Shown: positions 1 through 10,288 of the stretch, one piece after another
How the letters are laid out: every line of letters starts with the position of its first letter
How positions within the stretch are numbered: the stretch's first letter is position 1
Assembly: GCA_002404095.1 (NCBI GenBank)
Contig: DHJA01000083.1
Location: 1-17,816, forward strand
From: Planctomycetaceae bacterium UBA4732
GTDB lineage: Bacteria; Planctomycetota; Planctomycetia; Gemmatales; Gemmataceae
Direction of reading: 5' to 3'
DNA length: 17,816 nt
Translations under genes and position numbers: made by a program
Notes under the pieces: generated by a model
Seen by the model: the letters and a program-made list of their open reading frames with translations, nothing else
Databases searched by the model: none
What the model was told of the DNA's origin: nothing

Positions 1-3
1 GAG

Positions 4-474
4 TCAGGCGTCCGCCGTCAGGTCCGCCGCGAGCTTGGCAGTCGCTTCATGCGTGAGAGGGAACGCGACTTGTTGTCGCGCACCCTTCGCCGAAGACTGG
101 TAGCGGCGCACACCGGCGCCGGCGCTCCGAAGCAGGACTTCATAGTAAAACAGGTCGTCGCCGCGTTTTTGCGGCGCGGCGCTGCGAAGCAACGCGGCGT
201 CGCCTTGAACATCTACTTCGATCAGTCGCAACGGCTCCATTAGGCCCGTCGCCCGGCCAGCCAGTCGTTCCGCTCGCGATTTTAGGTCGCCAGAAGGGGC
301 CGTCTCGGGACGGTTCAGGTTCAACTCCCACAACTGGCAGCCTACGCGATCCGCAAAGTCGGCGACGACGGCCGCACTCCAACCCGTTTCCGGGTGGGCG
401 ACGGTGAGGGTTTGCCGACCGTTATCGAATCGCCAGTCAGCGAGTTTTTGCAGGAGCGTTTCTTCGAGGGTCAT
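4..474 (-). CDS. Hypothetical protein, 156 aa, last visible gene of the prkA-yeaH-spoVR cluster
   Basis: I do not recognise a family. The product is soluble: no signal peptide or membrane segment is visible. It is moderately charged, starts MTLEETLLQKL and ends in an Ala-rich helical stretch. A strong ribosome-binding site (GGAGGAGAGACTG before ATG) supports this start, although it lies 38 bases inside the end of spoVR. Such an overlap suggests translational coupling with spoVR and membership of the same transcription unit. The stop is a TGA at the very left edge, so the gene is complete but its downstream neighbours are unseen. A role linked to the SpoVR module is inferred from position only. 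Confidence 0.7.
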   Translation of the reverse strand: MTLEETLLQKLADWRFDNGRQTLTVAHPETGWSAAVVADFADRVGCQLWELNLNRPETAPSGDLKSRAERLAGRATGLMEPLRLIEVDVQGDAALLRSAAPQKRGDDLFYYEVLLRSAGAGVRRYQSSAKGARQQVAFPLTHEATAKLAADLTADA

Positions 475-3142
475 CAGTCTCTCCTCCGGTTTTGATGGTG
501 TGGTCCGTGCCGTCGAAGGACAACATTGTCGGCTTGCCTTCGACCAGCGTTTGCAAGTGGACCGGACGGCTCCAGATCGCCTGGAGGTTGGTTAGCACAT
601 CGGACGCCTGATCGAGGCGTAGGTCCACACCGTTGTGCTGGTGCCGCAGCAGAAGTTCGCCGCGGTTGCGGAAATTGCCGTCTACTACATAGATCCACGG
701 TTTTCCGAAGTTTGTCAAGCTGAAGAGCAGCCTTTGCTTGACCTTCTCGAACTCCCGCGACTCAATTATATACTGTCCAGCTTGCTCCTGATAAGCATAA
801 GTGAAAAAACCGTGCCGAACGCAGAATTCCGGCGTCAAAAAGGTGTCGATGAAAGTAATGTCGTTGTGAATGCGGCGCACCTCGAAGATTTTCTGCCGGC
901 CCAGACCGAGTTTCAGATCCCAACTACGGCGCCGGTCCAGATCTTCGCACTCGTCGTATTCCTTGCCGAAACGGCCGGTGTTCCAGCGCTCCTCAATGTC
1001 GCGCAGCAATTCGATGCCAAGTTTGTAGGGGTTAATGCGCGTACGCTGCATCGCCATGGTGCCGGAGTGGTGGTCGGCGAAGTCGATGACCTCGGAGGGA
1101 TCGAGAGCTTTTTGGGTCATGATGGTGGAATGCCAGTAACTGTTGTGGTTGATGAAACCTTGGGCGGCGTAGCGGTGCGTACCCTCGACGGAGATGTCGT
1201 ATACGTCGGCGCGGCGACGTTCTATGGACACGATTTCATCGTCCCAGGGTTGTTCCTTAAACCACTTATGCCCTCCGACATATGCGCGTAGGGCATTCTG
1301 CTTGCGTTCCAGGCCGAAGCCGATCTCCTTGAGGAAAACGGCGGCGGCTCTACCCATAGTATGGATGTGCCAGCAGCCGTCCTTGTGCGGCCGCCGACGT
1401 GAGAGGATGCCGAAATTCAGCAGCAGGAGTTGAACGGTCTTGCTCATCTCTGTGCTAGAGGTCGAGAGAATGACGCCGGCCTTTCCCGCGTAGCCATCGC
1501 AGTCGTAGAGAGAGCGGAGAAAAGCCCCGACGACTGATTTAGGAGATCGCAGGATTGCATCGGGGACGGTCTTCTGACGGGCGCAAACGCCCGTTTTCAG
1601 GCCCAGGTGAATAAGGAAATCGGCAAGATTTGCTGAACTAAAGCTAATCCGCCATTTGCCGCCGTCCCGTTTCTTCCGTGGCTGTAGAGTAAACAGTCTT
1701 TCGACCAGCGAAATAAAGTGATCGGCCTGTTCATCATCCCCAGTTGTCAGTCCAATCGTTCGCTTCACGATACTAATGTGGCCGTCCCCAATAATGTAGC
1801 CAAGGAAGGCTCCGCATTCTTCATCGACGACTGGAGGAACGCGGATGGGTCTGCGAAAGCCAAAAATGTACGGCTTGACGTATTTCGTCGTCGATTCATC
1901 AATTGTGGCGACTCCGCCGACAGCAGCTACCATGCCGACGCCAACTCCGAGGAGGCCGCTAAATGCTTTCGACTTCCAAGCGACGCGCACGTACTTCTTT
2001 GGCCAGAGGTTTGACCTCCCGCCAATAGTCACCTGATCCCCAGCGTGGAGGTCGGCCAGCCGTCGCCAGGAACCGTCCGGCAGCAGCAGTTGATGGGTGG
2101 CGGAGCCTTCAAGTTCCAGCCCACGCCGGGTCTTCACTCGAATCGTTTCACGGTCCTCGAATTTGGCCCAATCATAGACGCGGCGGTACCCCTCGCCGTC
2201 GTGGACCTTTACCGGAAGTCGCCGTTCCACCACCTCATCAATGGGCAGGAGACCGCGATTAGTGTATATTAAAGACCCTGAAAGTAGACAAGCCCACCCC
2301 TCGTTGAGCACCTTCGTCATACCCTGCGGCGCAAAATAATACGCCTCATCGCGGATGATTTCGAGCATGTCGCGCTGCCAGCCCTTGAGCGGGGCGTGTT
2401 CGATCAGGAACAACAACACATCCTTTTCGGGCCGTTCAGGAAAGTTACGCGCGGCCTGTTCTTGCTGTTTTCGGCGTTCGTCCTCCTCAGCTTTTAGCAC
2501 CGCGCGCGGGTTGATATAGTCGTCCATGTAGTCCTTGGACTTGAACCGTGTGCCGTGGACCTCGTCGCCCTCTTCGGGTTTCGGCGTGAAGTCGTAGCGC
2601 GACGCCGGCTCGCGGCGACGGATGGCGACCGAATGCACGTCGATCAGATCGTCGATAGACATGCAACGGTCCATGAACTTCTCCACCTCATCCTCGCCGT
2701 ACTTCTCGACGTACCGGCGGATGCGGGCGCCGTGATTGGCCATCTCGTCCATCATCTTGCGGCTGGTGTGGGCGAAATAGGCGTTATTCTTAAAAAAATC
2801 GCAATGTCCAAAAACGTGACTCATCACCAACTTTTGATCTACAACATGGTTGCTGCGCATAAGATAGGCGTAGCATGGATCATTGTTGATGACCATTTCA
2901 TAAATCTTGGACAAACCATAATCGTAGCCCTTCCGCAACTCCTCATAGGACATGCCGAACGACCAGTGCGGGTAGCGCGTCGGGAAACCGCCGTAGGCCG
3001 CGATCTCGTTGAGGTCGTCGGCGTCGATGACCTCAAAGATCGTCTCGAAAAAGTCGAGGCCGTAGCCGCGCGCGTAGCCTTCGATCTCCTCCTTGAGAGA
3101 GCGGAGATCGGGCGGCAGGTTGGTGTTGTAGGGGTTCAGCAT
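437..3142 (-). CDS. spoVR: SpoVR/YcgB family protein interrupted by an in-frame intein
   Basis: The 901-residue reading frame is a SpoVR protein (extein 284 + 234 = 518 aa, the normal family length) with a 383-aa intein at residues 285-667. Extein landmarks are HVFGHCDFFKNN (109-120), NEGWA (280-284) continuing as SYWH after the intein (668-671), and a C-terminal segment ending in a family-like GKPTMLSFDG. SpoVR was first described in Bacillus spore cortex formation; the broader family accompanies PrkA and YeaH in stress or stationary-phase responses, and its biochemistry is not settled. The last ~20 residues look like a non-conserved tail that overlaps the next gene. The ribosome-binding site is weak (GAGTGA). 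The gene lies 123 bases after yeaH, with a large palindrome between them. Activity probably requires splicing, because the insertion splits a highly conserved motif. Confidence 0.93.
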   Translation of the reverse strand: MLNPYNTNLPPDLRSLKEEIEGYARGYGLDFFETIFEVIDADDLNEIAAYGGFPTRYPHWSFGMSYEELRKGYDYGLSKIYEMVINNDPCYAYLMRSNHVVDQKLVMSHVFGHCDFFKNNAYFAHTSRKMMDEMANHGARIRRYVEKYGEDEVEKFMDRCMSIDDLIDVHSVAIRRREPASRYDFTPKPEEGDEVHGTRFKSKDYMDDYINPRAVLKAEEDERRKQQEQAARNFPERPEKDVLLFLIEHAPLKGWQRDMLEIIRDEAYYFAPQGMTKVLNEGWACLLSGSLIYTNRGLLPIDEVVERRLPVKVHDGEGYRRVYDWAKFEDRETIRVKTRRGLELEGSATHQLLLPDGSWRRLADLHAGDQVTIGGRSNLWPKKYVRVAWKSKAFSGLLGVGVGMVAAVGGVATIDESTTKYVKPYIFGFRRPIRVPPVVDEECGAFLGYIIGDGHISIVKRTIGLTTGDDEQADHFISLVERLFTLQPRKKRDGGKWRISFSSANLADFLIHLGLKTGVCARQKTVPDAILRSPKSVVGAFLRSLYDCDGYAGKAGVILSTSSTEMSKTVQLLLLNFGILSRRRPHKDGCWHIHTMGRAAAVFLKEIGFGLERKQNALRAYVGGHKWFKEQPWDDEIVSIERRRADVYDISVEGTHRYAAQGFINHNSYWHSTIMTQKALDPSEVIDFADHHSGTMAMQRTRINPYKLGIELLRDIEERWNTGRFGKEYDECEDLDRRRSWDLKLGLGRQKIFEVRRIHNDITFIDTFLTPEFCVRHGFFTYAYQEQAGQYIIESREFEKVKQRLLFSLTNFGKPWIYVVDGNFRNRGELLLRHQHNGVDLRLDQASDVLTNLQAIWSRPVHLQTLVEGKPTMLSFDGTDHTIKTGGETDDPRRNAPAKTR
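1142..2290 (-). mobile_element. Intein with LAGLIDADG homing endonuclease in SpoVR
   Basis: The element encodes 383 residues. It starts at Cys285 (CLLSGSLIYT, splicing block A) and ends at HN (Asn667), with Ser668 as the +1 nucleophile. Block B is seen as GSATH (346-350) and block F as VYDISVEGTH (648-657). The two endonuclease motifs are FLGYIIGDGH (446-455, Asp453) and FLRSLYDCDG (541-550, Asp549), so the homing endonuclease looks intact. Boundaries were checked at codon level: TGT at 2288-2290, AAC at 1142-1144 and AGT at 1139-1141. Removal rejoins NEGWA to SYWH, as in intein-free SpoVR proteins. Three 60-base lines inside the element count 47-48% GC, against 62% in one SpoVR extein line, which suggests relatively recent arrival. 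A Gly/Val-rich hydrophobic stretch (395-413) precedes the endonuclease and is unexplained. Confidence 0.95.
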
Positions 3143-3176
3143 AAATCACTCGATTCGTTCGCCGCAGTCCGACCAG

Positions 3177-3259
3177 CCCCGTTTAGCCGCGACCCGAAGG
3201 GGAGCGCGTTGGCGCCAACGCGCCCCCCGCGCTCCCCTTCGGGTCGCGGCTAAACGGGG
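3177..3259. repeat. 83-bp palindrome (32-bp perfect arms, 19-nt loop) between yeaH and spoVR
   Basis: The left arm 3177-3208 is a perfect reverse complement of the right arm 3228-3259. The centre contains a further 20-bp palindrome (3204-3223, core TTGGCGCCAA), so two alternative folds are possible. It begins six bases after the yeaH stop and ends 35 bases before spoVR. It could act as a partial terminator, an mRNA-stability stem, or a miniature mobile palindrome. No T-run follows on the minus strand, so a simple intrinsic terminator is not clearly supported. Confidence 0.9.
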
Positions 3260-3265
3260 ACGCTA

Positions 3266-4366
3266 TTAACGCCCCGTGCTAAGGAACTCTTTAATCGACC
3301 CCAAAATCGCCTCGCGATCCGGAATCTTACTGCACACCACATTCTCGCGCTCACCGACCAACTCGTGGACGTATTCGTAGAATTCGCCGCTGCCATAGGG
3401 GCTTTCCACTTGGCCGTAGCCGAACAGGTTCAGCTTCGGCAGCATCTTATCCCGCAACAACTCGATGCAGCGCGGCGTGTCGTCGCCCCAGTTGTCGCCG
3501 TCGGAGAAGTGGAAGGCGTAGATGTTCCAGGCGTCCGGTGGATAGCGGGCCGAGATGATCTTGTCGGCCAGCATGTAGGCCGAGCTGATCTTCGTGCCGC
3601 CACTCTCGCGGGTATGGTAGAAGGTGTGTTCGTCCACCTCCTGCGCGGCCGCGTCGTGGATGATGTAGGCCGTCTCGACGCCTTTGTAATGCGCCTTGAT
3701 CCAGGCGTCTATCCAAAACGCCTCAATGCGCACGATCTCCTTTTGCTCGTCGGTCATCGAACCGGACACATCCATCATGTAAATAATGACGGCCACGCTC
3801 TGCGGCAGTTGCACGTCCTTCCAACTGCGATACTGCTTGTCCGAGCGGATCGGCACCACGATCGGGTCGATCGGGTCGTAGGTATTCGAGGCGATCTGTC
3901 GTCGCAAGGCCTTCTTGAAAGTGCGCTTGAAGTGACGCAGCGACTCAGGGCCGGTCTGGCGAATGCCGGTATACTTGTCGCGCGTGGTAATGATGTTCTT
4001 CTTGCCGCGCGGCTCGATGCGCGGCAGGGCCAGCTCCTCGCCGAGGATGGCGGCCATTTCCTCCATCGTCAGCTCGACTTCCAGGATGTGTCCGCCGGGT
4101 TGATCGCCGGCGCCCGGACCCGGTTCGCCCTGCCCCGGCCCGAGCGGTTGCCCGGGCTGGCCCGGCCCTTGTCCGACGCCGGCCGAACCTTTCTGTCCGT
4201 AGCGGAACTGTGGCGCGTCGATCTGCGGCAGCGGGATGCTGACGAGGTCTTTACCCTTCTTGCCGATCATCTCGCCGCGGCTGATGTATTTGCTGAGGTT
4301 GCTTTTCACCTTGCCGCGAACGAGCTTCTTGAATCGCTGGTGGTCGCGTTCGATTTTCTGTCCCAT
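3266..4366 (-). CDS. yeaH: YeaH/YhbH family protein (DUF444, VWA domain)
   Basis: This 366-aa protein belongs to the DUF444 family, the usual partner of the PrkA kinase and SpoVR in stress-response operons. The N-terminal ~55 residues are basic ([19 protein letters not shown]). A Gly/Pro/Gln-rich linker (about 57-92) follows, then a conserved core and a VWA-type fold starting at [20 protein letters not shown] (199-204) forms the expected metal-binding (MIDAS) motif. The family ending with [15 protein letters not shown] is present. The frame opens 20 codons earlier, but ATG at 4364-4366 has a good ribosome-binding site (CGGAG, 8-base spacing) and the family N-terminus, so it is chosen. It starts one base after the hicB stop, implying coupled translation. 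No intein is present, unlike its two partners. VWA proteins usually act in complex with AAA+ ATPases; a PrkA partnership is inferred. Confidence 0.93.
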   Translation of the reverse strand: MGQKIERDHQRFKKLVRGKVKSNLSKYISRGEMIGKKGKDLVSIPLPQIDAPQFRYGQKGSAGVGQGPGQPGQPLGPGQGEPGPGAGDQPGGHILEVELTMEEMAAILGEELALPRIEPRGKKNIITTRDKYTGIRQTGPESLRHFKRTFKKALRRQIASNTYDPIDPIVVPIRSDKQYRSWKDVQLPQSVAVIIYMMDVSGSMTDEQKEIVRIEAFWIDAWIKAHYKGVETAYIIHDAAAQEVDEHTFYHTRESGGTKISSAYMLADKIISARYPPDAWNIYAFHFSDGDNWGDDTPRCIELLRDKMLPKLNLFGYGQVESPYGSGEFYEYVHELVGERENVVCSKIPDREAILGSIKEFLSTGR

Positions 4367-4367
4367 G

Positions 4368-4565
4368 TTAAAAGCTCCGGGGTCTAATGACCGCAAGCGC
4401 CATCCCGCGCTCGGCCCGGACCTCAAGACACAATCGGATCGCTTCTCGGATGTTCTTCATCGCCTCTTTCTTCGTGTCGCCCTGGCTCACGCATCCCGGA
4501 ATGGCGGGACACTCTGTGACCCAAACGCCGTCCTCATCGCGATCAACCGTAACCTGGAACTTCAC
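4368..4565 (-). CDS. hicB: Orphan HicB-like (type II antitoxin fold) small protein
   Basis: The product is 65 aa and starts [13 protein letters not shown]. The core [19 protein letters not shown] followed by a helix ([15 protein letters not shown]) is the hallmark of the partial RNase-H fold of HicB. The start is GTG at 4563-4565, with GGAGGG seven bases upstream; the longer reading frame upstream has no such support. It lacks the C-terminal DNA-binding domain of full HicB antitoxins, and no HicA toxin (dsRBD-like, ~60-80 aa) is visible nearby. It may therefore be an orphan antitoxin or a HicB-fold regulator. It ends one base before yeaH begins, so it sits inside the stress operon. Confidence 0.82.
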   Translation of the reverse strand: MKFQVTVDRDEDGVWVTECPAIPGCVSQGDTKKEAMKNIREAIRLCLEVRAERGMALAVIRPRSF

Positions 4566-4591
4566 AACATATCCCTCCGCCGGCCAAGGCC

Positions 4592-4634
4592 GTAAGACCG
4601 ACACGGCGCGCGACGGGGGGTCTGTCGGTCTTAC
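4592..4634. repeat. Hairpin with 12-bp perfect arms and 19-nt loop upstream of hicB
   Basis: The arms 4592-4603 (GTAAGACCGACA) and 4623-4634 are perfect reverse complements. The loop is GC-rich. It lies 26 bases upstream of the hicB start on the minus strand, where it would be in the 5' leader of hicB if transcription reads through from prkA. Confidence 0.75.
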
Positions 4635-4736
4635 CCTCATCGGCGTCGTCCGGCGCTATGCGGCAAGGTCCGCCGGGGCCAAGATGCTTTGCCAGACAGA
4701 GCCTGGTGCTCAGTCAACCTTCGATTGGTGGGTGAC

Positions 4737-4784
4737 GTAGGACGGATTATCAATCCGTCCGGACGGTTTACAAAACCGTCCTAC
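4737..4784. repeat. Double hairpin palindromic repeat (two tandem 9-bp stems)
   Basis: Two stem-loops stand side by side: GGACGGATT/AATCCGTCC (4740-4748, 4752-4760) and GGACGGTTT/AAACCGTCC (4761-4769, 4773-4781), each with a 3-base loop. The outer ends GTAGGACGG and CCGTCCTAC also pair, so the whole 48 bases can fold as one long arm or as two stems. The shape is typical of short intergenic palindromes scattered through some bacterial genomes. Confidence 0.85.
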
Positions 4785-4913
4785 CCATCAGACAACGTGT
4801 GACAGGGCAATAGTACTGGGCGTACCACTCCCCCCACGTCGCCCACGGAAAAGTGCGATGTCTGTCCACACAATGGGCACATTCCGTAAGGCATCGCCCT
4901 ATCCCGCCAATTG

Positions 4914-5219
4914 TCAGGTTGGCAGCGCTTCCCGCGCCTGCCGCCAACTCTTCCGCTGCATCGCGGGAATCAAGAGAGAATCAATCTCGCTTCGATCACG
5001 GTTTCCCACCCATTCTCGCAGCGGCAGCGCCTCGCGCAAGGAAAGGTCGAAGGCCGTCCGAAAATAGAGAATGGTAGGGAGCGCGCCGTTGCGGTCGTTC
5101 AATTCCAATCGCTGTAGCACAAGTTCCACCAATTCCGGCACATCGGCGCCTTGCTCTGCTAACTTGCGCAGCTCCAGAACCAATTCGACGCACACTTCCC
5201 CGCCGTTAAACTTACTCAT
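4914..5219 (-). CDS. Hypothetical protein, 101 aa, helical and charged
   Basis: I do not recognise a family. The sequence is mostly predicted helix, with an acidic Leu/Val-rich N-terminal half (ELVLELRKLAEQGADV) and a C-terminal half with SLREALPLREW. The ATG at 5217-5219 overlaps the TGA of the preceding gene in an ATGA arrangement, which favours this start over an ATG eight codons earlier and indicates translational coupling. It may act with the 97-aa product encoded just before it. Confidence 0.72.
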   Translation of the reverse strand: MSKFNGGEVCVELVLELRKLAEQGADVPELVELVLQRLELNDRNGALPTILYFRTAFDLSLREALPLREWVGNRDRSEIDSLLIPAMQRKSWRQAREALPT

Positions 5220-5509
5220 TGTGAAACCTCGCCTACCGACCAAACTTCAGTGCCCACGGGAACATCTTCCTTGGAAAGCTCCTTGAGCAGTATCACAACG
5301 TCATGCCGCGGGTTCGGACAGCAAATCTCAATCCCGGCGATGCTTGTGGAGACACTCGTTCCGTCCGGCCGTTTGAGCAGGAGAGGATCACCAATGTAAA
5401 ATCGCTCCTTCCCAACAGGGACAATCCCAGGAACTGGAACAAGGCCGCGCCCTTTAAGGAAGAACGTATCTTCAACTACAAACAAGCATCGCGGCATGAA
5501 AACGCTCAC
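5216..5509 (-). CDS. Small protein resembling an EF-Tu domain-2 beta-barrel, 97 aa
   Basis: The pattern FVVEDTFFLKGRGLVPVPGI, followed by IGDPLLLKRPDG, VSTSIAGIEI and a C-terminal DVPVGTEVW, resembles the stand-alone beta-barrel of translational GTPases (EF-Tu domain 2: F.I...F...GRG.V..G). There is no GTPase domain. The reading frame begins at a GTG (5507-5509) preceded by AGAAG; an ATG four codons later (5495-5497) is an alternative start with a weaker upstream sequence. It is coupled to the next gene through an ATGA overlap. The function is unknown. Similarity was judged by eye only. Confidence 0.68.
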   Translation of the reverse strand: MSVFMPRCLFVVEDTFFLKGRGLVPVPGIVPVGKERFYIGDPLLLKRPDGTSVSTSIAGIEICCPNPRHDVVILLKELSKEDVPVGTEVWSVGEVSQ

Positions 5510-5536
5510 TTACTTCTTCTCATATACCCCCGACTC

Positions 5537-5818
5537 TCAGGCCGGTTCGGTAGCTGCTGCTCGCGCCGTGCGGTCGCGTTCCGTCGAATAATGTGGCGGC
5601 CGTCCAGTATTCTGTGCCCGCATCTCAAAGCCGCATCGCGAGCAAACAAACCATGTGCGATACAATTCCTCGTCTGGGTGAGTAAACCACACGGATACAC
5701 AAGATTGACGACAGCGCGGACAAGGAAGCCCGTCCAGGCGGCCGTTGATCGCCTCTTGCAGCAAGGTCAGCCTTGCTCCCAAATCAGTTTCCAGGGAAGG
5801 GGAATTTTCGTTGTTCAT
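5537..5818 (-). CDS. Zinc-ribbon small protein, 93 aa
   Basis: The protein has two CxxC knuckles, CPRC near residue 33 and CSRC near residue 59, about 22 residues apart. This is the layout of a zinc-ribbon that binds one structural Zn2+. The rest is hydrophilic, with a charged C-terminal tail. The ATG at 5816-5818 has a purine-rich ribosome-binding site (AGGAAGAGG). The start lies 35 bases inside the preceding gene, so the two are probably coupled. A nucleic-acid or protein-binding role is possible but not shown. Confidence 0.72.
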   Translation of the reverse strand: MNNENSPSLETDLGARLTLLQEAINGRLDGLPCPRCRQSCVSVWFTHPDEELYRTWFVCSRCGFEMRAQNTGRPPHYSTERDRTARAAATEPA

Positions 5819-6122
5819 GTACCTCTTCCTCTAAGTTCCGCGCTATACCAGGCTTGAACCATCGTTCCGGTGCGTCGTTCTTTTGCATGACATGAAGCAA
5901 TTCTTCCTCCAGAACATGATTTACCATTGCCTGTGATGAAAAAGCTTCCGATCCTAGGGCGGCGCCGTTGTCTAACGACATCCCCCTATGTCCCGGCGGC
6001 ATCTCCGCCCGGATCAACACCACAAGCGGGCCAGTGCCGTACCCTGCCAACCGCAAGGCGGCGTCCGCGGCGCGAACCATTGCCGCTTCATCCGCACTGA
6101 ATCCTTCTAGTCGGATCGCCAA
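5784..6122 (-). CDS. Small protein with an EExxH motif (possible zincin-like fold), 112 aa
   Basis: It is the first gene after prkA, 23 bases downstream. The central helix LEEELLHVMQ (71-80) holds an EExxH pattern, and a second acidic/His cluster occurs at NLEEEVHEQ (96-104). Such patterns recall zincin-like metallopeptidase or toxin domains, but the classic HExxH is absent, so an enzyme activity is speculative. The start is unclear. The frame opens at TTG (6120-6122), which directly touches an excellent AGGAGG with no spacer; the optimally spaced codon two triplets later is ATC. The first ATG is residue 15 and lacks a ribosome-binding site. Confidence 0.65.
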   Translation of the reverse strand: MAIRLEGFSADEAAMVRAADAALRLAGYGTGPLVVLIRAEMPPGHRGMSLDNGAALGSEAFSSQAMVNHVLEEELLHVMQKNDAPERWFKPGIARNLEEEVHEQRKFPFPGN

Positions 6123-6145
6123 CCTCCTGCCGGGCGCCTGGCCTC

Positions 6146-9379
<3,234 letters not shown>

Positions 9380-9889
9380 CAATGTCCCCTCCATGTAACG
9401 GCGACGGAAGACCGCGCCGCGAATGTTTGGCTAAGTTATCAGTACGGGCCGAATGTCAGAACGTCGGAGGGAGGGACGGAGGAGTTTCGCGCACTCTGTC
9501 GCGTCCGATGTGGACTGCCCGGCCCCCGTCCCGCGTTCGGGCGCTCCTACCCCCATTGTATGCCGGACAGGGAGAGCCGGTCAAACCGCCCAGCGCGAGC
9601 AAAGAGAGCGTCGTCGTTCCCTGGCACGCGCTTCCCGCCTGGATCGCCGGGACGCGTTTCAACACGCCGGCGTGCGCTTCCGCTCAATCTCACCATTATA
9701 ACGCTTATAGCAGCATACGCGGTCAAACCGGGGTCTTGTCAAGGTCGGTTTGCCCTACCGCGGCCGGCCGCGTTTATCAAGAATGGGACAATGGAGAAAG
9801 CAGCGACGGTTGCTCTGGACCCACGCCGCTAGGCTATGGTACAGGCGCTGTGGATTCGCGCCCCGTCCCGATTTTTCGGAGGCAGACCT
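9380..9889. other. Divergent intergenic region upstream of prkA
   Basis: No convincing gene is seen in these ~510 bases; open frames cross it without ribosome-binding sites or motifs. It should hold promoters for prkA (minus) and the 100-aa gene (plus). A weak sigma-70-like pair for prkA can be drawn on the minus strand (CTGACA at 9454-9459, TAACTT at 9433-9438), but its 15-base spacer is short. I found no sigma-54 type GG-N10-GC box. A 14-bp perfect palindrome (CGCGGCCGGCCGCG) lies at 9759-9772. Confidence 0.4.
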
Positions 9890-10192
9890 ATGAAAAATCT
9901 GCTGGCATTCGTTGCCGCCGCCGTCCTGATGTTTGTCGGCGTCGGTTGGTATCTTGACTGGTTCCAGGTTCTCAACGGCCCCTCGGCCTTCGGGCATCAC
10001 AAATTCGAATTTGATGTCAACACGGCCAAGATCGAGTCGGACGTGGAGGCGGGGAAGGAGAAGGTCGCGGGCGCGATCGATAAGGCCAGTAAAGACGCCG
10101 CGGCCCGTAAGGCCGCCGCAGGCACAGGGGATCCCATCAATAACACTTGGGACGCTCCGGTGAAGCCGCCGCTGGGCGCCGGCGGCAAGTAA
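9890..10192 (+). CDS. Small membrane-anchored or exported protein, 100 aa
   Basis: The N-terminus (MKNLLAFVAAAVLMFVGVGWYL) is a single hydrophobic segment, either an uncleaved membrane anchor or a signal peptide. It is followed by a hydrophilic helix rich in Lys/Asp/Ala (about 40-75) and a Pro/Gly-rich tail. ATG at 9890 has GGAGG seven bases upstream; the reading frame opens 18 codons earlier but without such support. No family is recognised. It is transcribed towards the next gene and is separated from it by a large palindrome. Confidence 0.75.
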   Translation: MKNLLAFVAAAVLMFVGVGWYLDWFQVLNGPSAFGHHKFEFDVNTAKIESDVEAGKEKVAGAIDKASKDAAARKAAAGTGDPINNTWDAPVKPPLGAGGK

Positions 10193-10205
10193 GGTTAGGA
10201 CGCCC

Positions 10206-10288
10206 AGGCGAGCCGGGTCGCGTAAGCGCCCGGAGTTGGCTTCCGCGATTGCATGAAACTCCGGGCGCTTACGCGACCCGGCTCGCCT
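10206..10288. repeat. 83-bp palindrome (32-bp perfect arms, 19-nt loop) between convergent genes
   Basis: The left arm 10206-10237 and right arm 10257-10288 are perfect reverse complements (core GGTCGCGTAAGCGCCCGG). The right arm overlaps the TAG stop of the minus-strand UPF0261 gene, and the left arm starts 14 bases after the plus-strand 100-aa gene. It could serve as a bidirectional transcription barrier. No T-run follows on either strand. Arm and loop lengths equal those of the element at 3177-3259, although the sequence is different. Confidence 0.9.

Larger units (their letters stand above)
4566..4913. other. Gene-poor gap between a small unknown gene and hicB
   Basis: No convincing coding region is visible on either strand in these ~350 bases; open frames here lack ribosome-binding sites and recognisable motifs. 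The gap holds two hairpin elements (4592-4634 and 4737-4784), listed separately. No hicA-like sequence could be recognised. A promoter for hicB-yeaH-spoVR on the minus strand could lie here, but I cannot point to clear boxes. Confidence 0.5.

Noticed and set aside
3177..3259. CRISPR or phage attachment site
   Set aside because: The palindromes are single inverted repeats, not regularly spaced direct repeats, and no cas or integrase gene is present.
3365..4387. Plus-strand open frame opposite yeaH (340 codons)
   Set aside because: Antisense shadow of a clear DUF444 gene.
9395..9889. Sigma-54 promoter for prkA
   Set aside because: Enterobacterial yeaGH is sigma-54 dependent, so I looked for a GG-N10-GC box upstream of prkA, but found no convincing match.
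9382..9957. Plus-strand open frame of 191 codons upstream of the small membrane protein
   Set aside because: No ribosome-binding site, atypical Arg/Pro-rich translation, and overlap with the better-supported gene at 9890.
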